DNA of 64,000 nucleotides from Chaunax sp. Z400 (lineage: Eukaryota > Chordata > Actinopteri > Lophiiformes > Chaunacidae), in assembly GCA_037577475.1 (NCBI GenBank), contig CM075197.1, positions 11,456,018-11,520,017 on the forward strand, given 5' to 3'. A program made the position numbers and the translations under genes. Positions 25,937 through 38,608 of the stretch are shown here, piece after piece. The first letter of the stretch is position 1; each line of letters opens with the position of its first letter. Below the pieces are notes generated by a model, which had not been told where the DNA came from, made no database searches, and saw only the letters and a program-made list of their open reading frames with translations.

Positions 25937-28541
25937 CTGCCACCAAAAGAAAAATAGAGATTATTATAAGAAAGAAAGACACATGACACCATGCTAGCTC
26001 ATCTGTGCTGCACCTCTTTCCCCCTCGCCATTAACTCTGAAACATAATACTGTACAACTCGACTGAATATAACATAGGACTATTTATTTTACTTTCCGGA
26101 GTGGTAGAATGAGGGATGGCGCACTCAAGAGTCAGCCAGCTGCTCACATGATGATCCGTCAGTTCCAGACAAACTGAACTGACCACGTGTTTGTGTGAGC
26201 CTGAGCAGGGCTAGTTGATCAGCAACAGCTGTCTGGCCTCGAGAGATACGCGATTAGGATTGAGAGGGGGAGGTGGTTGAAGGGAGATCAGCAAAAGCAG
26301 GGAAGGGAGGAGAAAGAAATACAGCTAAATGAGAGCTACACAGAAATACAAGTTGCTGCTAGGGAGCCAAAATCAACTGCTGCATAAGTACTAAGACATC
26401 AAGAGAAATGAAGTGCATCTTCTGTGCTGAACTACACGTGACGCTTGAGCAGGATCATCATTTATTTAGCTCGCTCTCTCTCTGCCACGCCACATTGTGC
26501 AGCCACTGCAAAGCAAGACCGAGCTTTCCACTGTTTTATAGTAGCACTGCCAAGGGAGGGAAGGCATGAGCAGTCACAGAGCACTGGCTGGCTTTATCTG
26601 TGTCAAGGCCCTCAGACAATTCTGTGCAATGAACTTCAGAAAGCAATGTGCTGCAGAGAATGCATCAGTGGAGAGCATCGTCTATCAGATTTGCTTCATC
26701 ACCACCGATTTGGGAACAGTATGTAAACAATCCTGTGCTGTTTGTAGCAACAGTGGACCCTCGGTCAAAGGTAGCAGCACTGCATCTTCAAATGACTTGA
26801 CTGAAATAAGTCATGTGCCGTACTGAGAATTCAACAAGGTAATATATGAAATAGAACGTATCTTGAATGATTCCTGCCTCAATCTAATGGTGTCATGACA
26901 ACTCTGAAACTACAAAAAGCATTTTCAGACTACAGCTTTCTGCACATGCCAACTCAAGCAAGGAGAGAAGTCATCAATTCTGCAGGACTGGTCCTCTGAA
27001 TCCACTCTGCTTTCGTCCTAACTCTCCTTTATCACAACATAAATTATCCCACAAATTAAGAAGTTAAAGAGAGCTACTGACACCAGCTCTGTTCTTAAAC
27101 TACTTGAACAGTGCTGATGGCTTAAAAACCTTCATCTTGGAACATAAGAACCTTGTTGAAGGATTTCAACACAAAACAACTTACATTGCACTGCATTCAG
27201 TTCAAGTGAAAGTGTCACACGAAGGTAAGATGAGTAGGTGTCTGCGCCTTGTCAACTGTAGCAGACGATATGACAGGCTGTCATAGTGGATGTAATGGAG
27301 GCAGATGGATTTGGGTTAATAAAGAGTTAGGTTTCATTACACCAAGTGTGTGTCTCATGTGCTGCAGCCAGGGACCCGATTCAGGGAGCAACATTAATTA
27401 CAAGGCTACACATTAAATGCTGTTGATTAATTACGTGGTATAGGGACAGCAACACACAATTTTGAATCACAATTTCCATGTGGTTTTCATTTGCACACAT
27501 CCTCATATGTTCATTCTAACTAGCTTAGCACCAATGTGATGCATGCATTATTTCATTTTCTCCAAAGGTGGCCTGTATGATGTGGAGCAAGTCCCACTTT
27601 GTGCTGTTATGGTAGTAATTACACACAGGGCAATAGATTGGGTAAGATGCAACAGTAAGGTACATATCCGCAGGTTTACGAGGAGTCTTTTGTGGAAGTT
27701 GTGGTGACAGGATGTCCTGAGGAGGCGGTAACACAATCTATACATCCCTGGAATGATCTGAATTACAAGTGTGAAAATAATGTTGCATTTCTATATATAA
27801 AGTGAGCAAGACCCCCCATCTGTATCCTACACATAAGAGGCTAAATATATCCTATTTGAGAGAGAAAACAAGTGTAAGAGACTTCATTCACATGAAAAAC
27901 AGAGCTCTGTTGCACCTCTCACACTCAGGCAGCTGTCACTCCACAATCAGCTCCTGTGTTACACACTCAACACTAAATACAATCGTTAATATCAGCAGAA
28001 CTTGCCAAATCTAAAATAAATACAGTGATATCACTGAGTTTTTAACAGTAATTAATGTCAGATTGCAGTGCTCTTTCCTGGTTGTAATTTGATGATAGGC
28101 AAGTCAGCAATCAACAAGGGCAACATATTAGCTACAACTATAACATTCTATAAATTCCATCTACACCTTTGATGTTTAAATACGCCCCATGAACAACTCG
28201 CAAAAGCTTTCGGTAAAAAATATGTGCTGATGGCATTTACGTTGTTTAAGTGTTAGCTGCTAAGTGTAAGCTAGCGTTAACGCTCGTAGAAATACGTTAA
28301 CGTAATCGTAAAACGTACTGCACCATGGATAGAAATTAATATATTGGACTTTACCACATTTTATAACGTTATCATACTTATAACCGCACCCATTATTGGA
28401 CTGAACTAGCCTGTTTAGATAGCCATCCCAACTACTTGCCCCCTCCCCCTCTTCTGTAAGCCGTGAATACTATACTGTGATTCGGCCGAATCAGGCCCCT
28501 TTTCCCCCCTGGTTTCTCTGGTTCCCCGACCCGCCACTAAC
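25937..28541 (-). other. csnk1e intron 1
   Basis: The 2.6-kb stretch lies between the 5'UTR acceptor (25936) and the proposed noncoding exon 1. Plus-strand frames near 26445-26826 overlap each other in different frames and show no domain. Nothing else was recognised. Confidence 0.5.
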
Positions 28542-28740
28542 CCGATATTAGGTTCGTCCGAGAGCTGGTTCGGTGGAGGTTCTGATCCGATGGTTGTCAG
28601 TCGGACAGGGGCCTGGGCAGAGGAGGATGGTAGTGGATTCTGGCGGCTCTCATTCCCCCAGCTCTTAGATCTGACGTCGGTTGCACTCTATGTTGATAGT
28701 CCCACAGAAGCTCCAGCAGCACGAGCGGCCGTTCCTTCCT
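28542..28740 (-). other. csnk1e: csnk1e noncoding exon 1 and core promoter (approximate)
   Basis: This GC-rich segment has CpG-containing sequence, a CRE-like TGACGTCGG near 28672-28680 and a possible donor (ATCGG|GTTAGT) at 28542/28541. It lies upstream of the acceptor of the ATG exon with no other gene between. The donor is weak, so the exon edge is tentative. Confidence 0.4.
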
Positions 28741-28799
28741 CGAGTCTGTCTCCACCTCTCGTTACTTAACAACGTGCCCGTTCACAACGTCGATGATGT

Positions 28800-30310
28800 C
28801 ATTCTCTAGATGTCAGGGCTCAGTCATTAAAGGAAAACGTCACACCTAGCGGCTCCTTCCTCCAAAGTTGATCATGCACTCACTATTCCGTTTGTGTTAC
28901 TCATGGTGAGTCACAGTGCTCAGTGCAAAGTGAATACAGTGGTATTGGTTGTGTTTCAACATACATATCTACTGTAATGTCTGTAAATAATATTAATGAT
29001 AATTGTATTTTCCCCGTGACAAAGTTATCAATGAATTGGTACAGACCAAGCATCTACCTGATGATAATGAGAAAGTAACAAAAATATTAATATAAATGGA
29101 AGTGAGTGCACGTGAATTCAACAATAGAGGGGTAAAATGGATGAAATTATCATTTGATTAAGTATTAAACAATTTGTTGAATTTAAAGCCGATTTCATTA
29201 AAACAGTTGTGATTAAATAGGCGCTGTTTTGACATTTTTCCTGTTTTAAATTCATCATTCACAACACACTACTGCCATTTATCATTTAAGGAAAGTACCG
29301 TCAAGGGTTGAAGTAACAAAAATGATTGAAAAAGTGATGAGTTCAAACATAGTGAAAAATTGATACATTGATTTTATTTTACAGTGTTGCTCTGATCATC
29401 AGCTATGCTTTATTACTGTCTACCATTCATCATTAACAATTGGTCTCTCCAACTGAGATTTCTAAGCATTTTCATTAATGTTTTGTAACTTCCACCCTTG
29501 AGGCCACTTTGCTGAAATGATAAATGACAATTCTGTGTTGTGAATCATGAATCTAAGATGAGGAAAATGATAATAAAACAAGAGAGGTTTATTCTTATCT
29601 GTTTTAATTATATTCATTTAAAATTAATCAAATCACTTGATAATTTAGCCATATCACTCTGGTTTTCATTTCCATGTTTGCCCCTCTTTTTTCAAATTTA
29701 TGTACAATTTAATCACCTCAGTTTTCATCAATATGTTTTTGTAACTTCCATTCCTGATGATGTCCTGGCAAGCATCAAATCATACTTGGACGTATTCACC
29801 TGTGTGTCACAATTTGAAACAAAGTACATCCATTTGAGTTTCTGATGTCCTGCAAGTTGTAGTAATGTACAGAGGATTCACAAATTTGAGAATGGTTGTC
29901 AGAAAATGTAACAAAATCCTTTGAAGCATTTTTTTTAATGTGCTCCATCGTGTTTTGGTTGGCAACATTGTATCCACTTAGCACAATGAAAACCCATAAC
30001 AGTATAAGGGAGGGTAAACAATTTCATGCAGCCCTGGCTTACTGAGGGATGACGTGGGTGTTAAATAGGATTGGTTTGTGGACGATAATGAAAGGATGGC
30101 AGGTCAACACACAGCTCTTAGGCCTTTCCCTTGATGTCATACTCATCACTGTAACATGCACAAAGCATAACTTTTCATTACTTCCCTATGCAGTGCTTAG
30201 TGTTTACTTATGTACTATAGCATCATAGGTACTCAACACAAAAAACTTGAGTACTTTCAACAAACCTAAATTAACACACAAAATACATTACAAAAATGAC
30301 CACAAGGACA
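28800..30310. other. Intergenic spacer, csnk1e promoter to tnrc6b 3' end
   Basis: AT-rich DNA with an imperfect fold-back repeat (29250-29557) and a related third copy of its arm near 29723-29765. No gene was recognised. Confidence 0.5.
29250..29557. repeat. Imperfect fold-back (inverted) repeat, MITE-like
   Basis: The arm at about 29250-29345 (ATTCACAACACA..CATTTATCATTT..CAAGGGT) matches the reverse complement of about 29455-29557, around a loop of roughly 110 bases. Similarity is patchy, as expected of an old nonautonomous element. No coding capacity and no target-site duplication was identified. Confidence 0.5.
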
Positions 30311-31745
30311 TATTTAGAAGCCAATACTTTCATCTTTATTAATCTTGTTCTCATTTCTTTAAATAAATTTTAACTTTGTAAAATCTCATAACGAAAACAC
30401 TGAACAGGAGTGTTAAAGCCTGTCTTAATTTAAAACGAATACACAACAACAGAACATTAAAAACGTACGGTAACTCTTACTTTGCATCTGTAAACAACCC
30501 ATCCCACCCCTCCCTCCCACTCCACACAGTTTGATAAGATTTGGCATGTCCATTTTCACAACGCAAATGCCTTCAGCTCCTTGTGTAATTAAAATGTTCT
30601 CTTTATTATTGCAGGTCAGACAATAAAAAAGACAAGTCTGCTAAAAAAAAAACAACTTCAAATGAGAGGAAAAAAAAGCATTAGTGCCAATATTTTTAAA
30701 CACAGTCAGCAGTTTACCGAATGCACTCAAACATATTTGTATAGACCTTCTGTATAATAAGCAGCCTTGCCCAAATCATGACAGGCAGTAACACACGCAC
30801 ATTATCCTCACATTCACACTCAAACACAACTGTGGTTGTTTAATCCACTTACTTGGTCTCAGTCTCACTCATACTATGTCCATATAGTGTGTATGATACT
30901 GTGCACAGTATTGACACATGGAGAAATGCAACATAGTCTAAAACTGCCAGCAATTTAACATTTATCACTGCAACAGTAACAAACATGTTCAAGAGAGAAT
31001 AACAGAGAAAGAGTGCGTGGGATACAAGAGTAGGTCAGCATTTTGAAAACAGAACAATAACGTTTTTCGATATTTTTCAAAAATTAAAACCATACATATA
31101 AACAAACGCAAAACCCCCCCCATAACATACACAGTAAGATACAGTTCTGTTTTCAATCAGAGCTGTTTGCATGTGTTTACATACGGTCTCCATTTTTTAA
31201 GGGGACGTGAATGCAAACTGCACTTTAACCTCATGTAGTAGTTTTAAGTTCTCTTATACGATGAAGGTAATGCTGTTTACAGTGCCCGTCTGTCTGAAGG
31301 CATGTCTGTATTTGGTGTGTGCATGTGTATGTAAATCCGTTGAAAAGTCCTCTATTTACTAAGCACATTGCAATCCAGTCAAGTCTTTCAGACCAACTGA
31401 CTTTTCATTCTTTGTCAGGTTTCAAGTCTAAGCAGTTGAAATCTTCATCTGTGGAAAAAGGCTGTATACACATCTAACAGTCCCTGCATTTGTTTATATA
31501 ATAGCTTAAGTCTGGCCACGAGAATGTGTGTAAGCATGTCTCACATTTCTGCTTTGTGTGTGCACATTAATATGCATACCAAGTATATGTATGCACATGT
31601 GTATATGTGTGTTTCATTAATATGCGTACAATGTGTTTGTAAGTGTGTGTGTGTGTGTGTGTGTGTGCTATAGTAAGTACATATGTATCCCAGTGTATGT
31701 TGCATCAGTGTGTCCCAACCTACACGTACAGGTGGAGGGGGCTCA
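30310..31745 (-). other. tnrc6b: tnrc6b 3'UTR (approximate)
   Basis: The region follows the stop codon (31748-31746). A minus-strand AATAAA at 30340-30335 is a plausible end, giving about 1.4 kb. It includes a GT microsatellite at 31643-31668. Longer or shorter forms are possible. Confidence 0.45.
31643..31668. repeat. (GT)n microsatellite in tnrc6b 3'UTR
   Basis: GT run on the plus strand, CA-rich in the transcript. Confidence 0.85.
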
Positions 31746-32313
31746 TCAGATAGAATCAGCACCTCCACCCAGCAGGTCGCCAGGCAACAAAGCAGCAGGA
31801 CTGTCCATTTGGTGCCTTTCTTCCATTTGCGGTGAACCCCAAAGGCTGTTGCTGGAGTATCCCGTAGTCATGCCACCCCAGAGCCCAGACCTTCCAGACT
31901 CTACTCCGACAACAGCTCCTCCCTCTCCTGGCCCATTGGGGCTCCACTGGGAAAATATCCCCAGCCCAGGTCCTTGGGCTGAGGAGGTTTCCGAAGAACT
32001 CCCTGTACCATCGAGACTCTGCCAGGCAGAGCCAGAGGACCTTGAACTACCTATGACTGCTGCTCCACTTTCCCCTCCACCACCATTTCCCCCTGAAGTT
32101 GTGCCAGCTGGTGTTCGCTCGTTCCCCTTGGAGCTACCTCCACTGCTGGCCACAGCGGTGCCTGTTCCAGATGAACCCTGTGCCCCACCAGCTGCTGCTC
32201 CTCCTCCTGAGCTGGTCCCCTCTGTCCCTCCAGCCTGGGAATGTGCAAAATAGCGAGCAACTTCTTCCTCATTCATTAACTCCGCCAGGATTGTGGTGTT
32301 GCCCAGAACACAC
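31746..32313 (-). CDS. tnrc6b: tnrc6b terminal coding exon (silencing domain C-terminus)
   Basis: Completes the RRM (CVLGNTTILAELMNEEE) and carries the C-terminal Trp-containing motifs SGSAWQSLDG, FSQWSPN, SGLWGGM and SLWGSPQ, which dock in tandem pockets on CNOT9/CNOT1. A 206-codon antisense frame on the plus strand is a composition shadow. Confidence 0.92.
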
Positions 32314-32576
32314 CTGGGAGGAAGTTACAAGACAAGCCTTTTTAGACCAACAGAAGCATGTTAAATGTTAAGTAAGTTAAGTAAGTTACAGGTTCGCCTA
32401 CATGTGCAGTGCACCCTGGGCCTTGGCTGCTTCCTGCCGGCTGCTGTAGCGAATCAGAGCACTGCCCTGTGTCAGGCCAAGGTGGAAGGTCAGCAGGGGG
32501 CCATGCTGCATGCAGATAGTCTTCAGGGTGGAGCCATCAATCTAAAAGAGCAGAGTTATAATGGTTAAGTGTAAAG

Positions 32577-32616
<40 letters not shown>

Positions 32617-35600
32617 CAGTAAATTGTCTGCAATCTTGAGTCATCAATTATACAGCCAGAGGAAGATTAGAGAACAATAGGTACAGAGTCTTTTGAATTC
32701 CTAAGTAATTTAGTTAGACTGTACTGTAATATTTCCTTAATTGTAAATAAATTCTTTATTACTAAAATAGAAACTTTACCTTGATTTATAATTAAACATT
32801 TTAAATGCTACACTTTTCCTAAAGCAGTGCTATGAGTGCCAGTTGTGCAAACCCTAATTGATTAAATGGTTCATCCAGCTTCATAATCCAATTAGAGCTG
32901 GGTCATGGATCACTCCAGAATATTTGCCAAAGACAGACTTTAGGGGAATACAGATGAATGAGCACAATAATTTAATGCTTTTGATTAGAAACTCTGTCAA
33001 ATCTGTCTGTAAATCTGTTTTACTGAACAGCCAATCATTTCTGTAAGAATATTTTAATTCTACATTGCTTGCATAGCATTCTCCCATTACATATTTCCCT
33101 CAACCTTCTGCACTATCTCAGTTTATAGACAATAGGATTATTGTAATGACATTGTTAATTCTTAAAAATGTAACTTTTGCTGCAAAATCCCTGAGACTCA
33201 TTCATGTAGTGTTTAATTTACTTCTCAGAATTTCTCTCTCTCTGAACTCTTCCCTCCCCATTTTTTGTCACTCCCTACCTGAGGGGTCAGGTTGCTCAGC
33301 AGCAACCAGCAGTTGCCCCGAGTGGCAACACCATCGTTCCAAGCCGAACCTATAAAGAAAATAGAAAAGGGGAGAAGATACCATCAGAAAGGAAGAGAAT
33401 GATGAAATAATTTGCAGGGATGTCATAGATGAGAATATCATGCTGAAGATTTTCTTATTTTCTTGATACTGAAGTAAGATCTGAATCATCATATCACTGT
33501 CGATATCACCTTCTCCTACATGCTATGCAGTAATCATAAATTGACAAATGATTATGAAATAATTTAAATCTTTTCTCCGTAAACAGTACCTGGCCCAAAT
33601 CTTGACTCTTGATTAATCCCGCCCCCTCCCCAGCTCCGGGCCAACCGTGGGCCTCCGGTATTCCAAGGGGAGTGTGAAGCTTGCTTCTGATTGGTTAAAC
33701 CAGGAGGAGGGCGTGGCAGTTGTGAGCTGTTGCGATTGGTCTTCCATAACTTGTTTTGTCCAATGGGCTCTGGAAGCCAGCTGGGCTTGTACTCTGGGTA
33801 CTTTACTGAAGAGGAAATGGGAGGTGGGAGAAAGAGGGGGGAAATGAGTTTTAACAAACACACCACAGAAATGGGAGTGGAGAAGACACAGTACTGCTCC
33901 TTTACTTTCTCTGAAGAAAAGGCCTGACCTGTACATGGCTAAAATACTGTGCAAAAAGAATTCCACTTAAAATACAGTGCAAACACTATTATACTAACAA
34001 AAAAATGAAAGGCAAATAGCATCAGTGTGGACTAAACAAGAGATTCAAAAGTCAAGAAGGAAACAAGCATGACATACTATTTTTGAAGAAAGACCTTTAG
34101 AAATAAGTTATCCAAGTTGTCTCCATGGGAGATGTATACATATAGTTTTGTGAATAAAAATTGAACATTTTTGAGTTATGCCCCAGGAATTATATGTGAG
34201 AGACAAACAGAAAGGTGGGACCGACGGAATTCATTCCTATATCCCTTTCCTCGCTTCCTTTAACGTGGGCAACAATGAAGAATGTATGAAAATTGACCCA
34301 ATTAAAACACAGGGTTTCCATCAGCACACTGCATGCCTAGTGACATTCTGGACCTAAGTTGAGGCCCAGAATTGAGGAAAGTCACTCACTTCTTTGTTAG
34401 TTTCAAACAGGCACATTCTTGTGCCTGTTTGAATTATCCAAATTATCTGCTTTTTAAATAACGCAGATAATTTTTTGAAACAAAATTAATTGACATTAAT
34501 TAATGGGTTTGCACACAGTATATTGGATTAAAAGACTGAAAATAGCCCCCCGAAGTATTCATTCAATTGAGAATCAATTCTTAATTGAATCAACATCCAA
34601 GTATCAGGAATTGGGAGATGAGCATATTGCCTAATTTTTATGATGTTTTTAAAGCTACAGTTACAGAAGGGCTGCTCATAATGGTGGGAAAGCTCACCAG
34701 CAACTGCTATAAGTTGGTTAAGCCTGCACCAGGCGCCCCCATCAAAAAAGAAAAAGACACCCTTGTTGGGGTGGTGGCCCCAGTCAAAAAAAACTTGCCA
34801 TCAGGCCTAACAACTTTTCTGGGGAATCTCTGAAACATATACCTGTGGTGTGTGCATTGCTGAGGGGACTGTCTGAGGCACTGCAGGGCCAGGCACCAGG
34901 TGAAGGCAGCGAGGTGTTGAGGGAGGGGTTTGGCCCTATAAAACATTAACAGGTTATCTGAAAGCAACACATTTGGTTACAAACATGACAAAGTAACCAT
35001 AATACAGCTTAACAGCAGATAGACCCTGTGACGAATAATGTCAAACCTTTGCACTATGAATTACCATCAATAAATGGCACAAGAGCCTGTTGCCAAAACT
35101 AAAGTTTGTGATTTAAAAAGAAATTAAATAAAGATTTGCTGCACTTGCTTCAACTGCATGCCTCACTTTGTTTATGTGTGTTTCACAATGTGGAGTCAGT
35201 CAGTGAGTAAAAATTAATCAAGTTGTATCTCTCAAAGCTCAACACACTTTAGAAGCCAAAGTGGAAATGTAATTTTCAATTGGTTTACTATGTTGTCTGC
35301 AAATTGTCTGACTGAAATCTGAGAGATTGCTTTGTAGCACTAATTGAGACCACAGAATTGTGCATCATTATTCAACATTTAAAAATTCCCACATTTTAGA
35401 GTGATAGTAGTTAGTGGTGAATAGATTTATTACTGAGCCCTAATCCTCAGAGAGCATATGTACCAAAAGACGACAACAACGACGATAATTTATTAACAAC
35501 CTTACGTATTAATATCTAATTTATCAATATTAATAAGTTTAAAATGCTTTAATCCAATCTTCCAGCTTCATGGTCTTGCTGGGCAACAGCTAATAATGCT

Positions 35601-38572
35601 ATTAAAAATATTAAGATGATGTAATCTATTCTTTGATTTCATTTGGGACCAAATTGGAATGTGTGTTATTAAAACTTTCATGAATTTTTTAAAAGCGTAA
35701 GTGATATTTTAAGTGCCAATGCGAAAACCAACAGCTATGCTCATCAAAATATTTGTAATATGCAAATACCTATGTTGTCTCGCAGTAACTGGTGATCAGA
35801 GTCATTGAGGCTCGGGGGTCCTGGGGATCCAAGAACACTACCAGGCGTCATGTAGGGGTCAGAGTCTGGGTCTCCACTACTCTGGATTCCCTTCCAGGGC
35901 ACACCAGGCTGGAACTCTGTCATCACAGAACAGAAACTTTAATGGTCGATTGAAATGATATGCTATATTGCCATTGCTATTTTTAAATTAATCACCAAAG
36001 AATGTAACTAAAATTCAGTAGTTGTGTCCGTTTGCTGTTTTTTTCTTTTTGTTTATTGAGAGAAAATTTGACGAAGACTTGTCTAAGCTTTAATTTAATA
36101 CTTATGCAAATTGGAGAGTAATGAAATTAGTATGCATGGACAAACAAACACTGGACAGGTTAACACTTGTCTACTGTTTCCTACCTAATTAGACACGGCC
36201 CTTTGATAACATGTAGCAGAGAAATACACTCACCTGGCGGCCAGCTGGATGTGGTAGGTTTGTTCCCCGTTTTACTCCCAGGGGTCCGGTGCCAGTTGTC
36301 GAGAGAGCCTTGAGGGGGAATCCCCAAACCATCACCGCCCAGCATTTCATACTGAGAGTAAGGGGATCCTCCTCTTACCTTAACAGAACTGGGTAAAGGG
36401 CCTTGGCAAAAGAATACAATAGAGAGATAATGTTAAACATATTGACATGAATATGCCTCAAATCACTTTTACTGACAGTGGTTCATACAGATACAGTATG
36501 AAAGAAGGGGAGGTGTTTGTTCCCAAAGTTTGAATTTTGCCTTTGAAAAAGAAGTGTTACAAACCATCTGTACCATTTTTGTGAAGGGTTGGATCAGGGG
36601 GAGATGGAGTTGGGGAGTGTCCCTCCATCATCCATTTAAAGCGGGATTGCTGTCCTCCAGTGTCTTTCATCCCTCCCATCACGGAACTGAGCTCCAGTCC
36701 TGATAGATTACTACCAGGGGCAAGCCCTGACAAGCAAATAAACACTCATGGGCACACTGCATTTTACTAATGTTCAATTCAACACAGCCACTGGTGGAAC
36801 ACGGAACTCTGGAAACTTTTTTTCATCAAGTTTGTGTTCACTATCACTACACTACGGCTGTGTAACATGTTATTCATACTTAAAGTATGACATCAAATTG
36901 AGTATGCAGTGTGTTTCAACTGCAAATGTAGGTTATGTGTATGCGAGAAATACCCAGAACTGCTGGCGGGGTTCGCTAGGTGACCAGCTGGTCAATTGGC
37001 TCGCTTGCTGGTGTTCAGACCCCTCTTGCCCCACACTCGTTCAGACCATTGCAGCCAGTGCAGCAGACAATTTTAGCAACATTTCTTTCTCAGTTATCTC
37101 TATTTCTTGTGCTGCTTTTGGTAAACTTTTTAAGATAATGTGCATAGCCAGACAATTCCTCCTCCTGGCTCTCGTAATTTACAGTCATCTCCTCAACTCA
37201 GCAGCCTCTTTTATTGCTTCTCCACAGCAGCTACTAACATTGCCACATCTTTATCTTTGAACTTATGTTTTTTTTAACCTTAATTCCTTAATCTTTATAT
37301 AATACGTGCTGCACAAACAATAGCCTTTACCATTTTTTAATTAGCCTTAAAATAATAATAGAAAAATAATTCTATTAATGTTGTAATTTTGATTTAGATT
37401 TTTCTTTCAATGGTAGCTGGGAAATGGATGTATTAAGGAGGTTGGTAATGTGATGCAAAGAAGGCACATTGAGCATACTTCATTGTGAATGGTCTGCTGG
37501 TAATGGCATGCTTTACAGCTCGTTTAATAGGCAGCACACAGCATATACTGATTAAGCATGTGGCAGTATGTTTGTTGCTACTGCAATTTTATTCAATCAT
37601 TCCAAAGATAAAGTGCCTGTGTTTACACAAATATGATATAACTATAGGATTATTATTGGCTAACCTAGACAGACAGACAAGCGACAGGTACAAAGACTTA
37701 TTGCAGTTGGCAGAGCGGCACCCTAGGACACACTTGATCCTAAATGTCAGTTTATTTACAGACTTCATGTACCATAAAGAAACATTCTACAATGCTATTT
37801 TGGTAGCCTATCAAACAAAACTAAAATTACACAAAAAACTTCAAACATTTTATCCCTGTATTTATGGTCACCAATTCAGCTGACTGCATAACATTTAACA
37901 CAAATATTTAGCCTGTTGGACTCACCAGAGTACATCCCTTGTGTTTTGGCATGAAGGTCTGATAAGGGGCCCCCTATTCCAGGATGTGGAAGAGGGTCTA
38001 CCAAGGGCTGTTTGGACAGGCCTCCTCCCAGGTGAGAGGGGGAAAGTTTGGAGCTCCCTCCTCCTGCAACTCCACCCTGCTGATGCTGTCTCTGCTGCTG
38101 CAGAATAGCCATAATCCTTGCAAGCTGAGAGCAGCAAGATTAGAGAAAATACATCACTATAAGAATAAAGGCAAATACAGTGAGTTGTGACAAATTGTCT
38201 CAATGAATTTACATAATCTACCAAAATTTAAAGTTTCAAAAGGTATAGTTTACATGATTAATGAGTATACTACAGTCACATTAATAGAGTAATAGATGTA
38301 TCAGAGTATGAAGGTCTATGTGCCATTCTCAACTGAATACCCCCCCCCCCAAAAAAACAAAACAACAACCCAAAAAACAAAAACAAAACAACTTCTAAAT
38401 AATTCTGAGCACTTCCCATTTAGTTTTGTCTTTAGTGTGTTCGGGATAGTATCTTTGCAGCAGAGAAACACAAAAGTAATTTGATGAAAGACCTCACCTG
38501 CTGTGGGTCCGGCTGCTGCCTGAGAGGCTGAGGTTGAGGGAACTTTCGCTGGTTCTGCAAAAACTGCTGTTG

Positions 38573-38608
<36 letters not shown>

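Noticed and set aside
26445..26826. Overlapping plus-strand frames in csnk1e intron 1
   Set aside because: Two frames overlap in different phases with no domain and no start-site context.
31633..32253. 206-codon plus-strand open frame
   Set aside because: It is antisense to the GC-rich, Ser/Gly-rich terminal exon of tnrc6b; the Pro/Ala-rich translation is a composition shadow.
36748..37260. 170-codon plus-strand frame in a tnrc6b intron
   Set aside because: No recognisable domain, no promoter or splice context; might be repeat-derived but I could not name a family.
37485..37883. 132-codon plus-strand frame in a tnrc6b intron
   Set aside because: No homology recognised and AT-rich codon use; likely chance.
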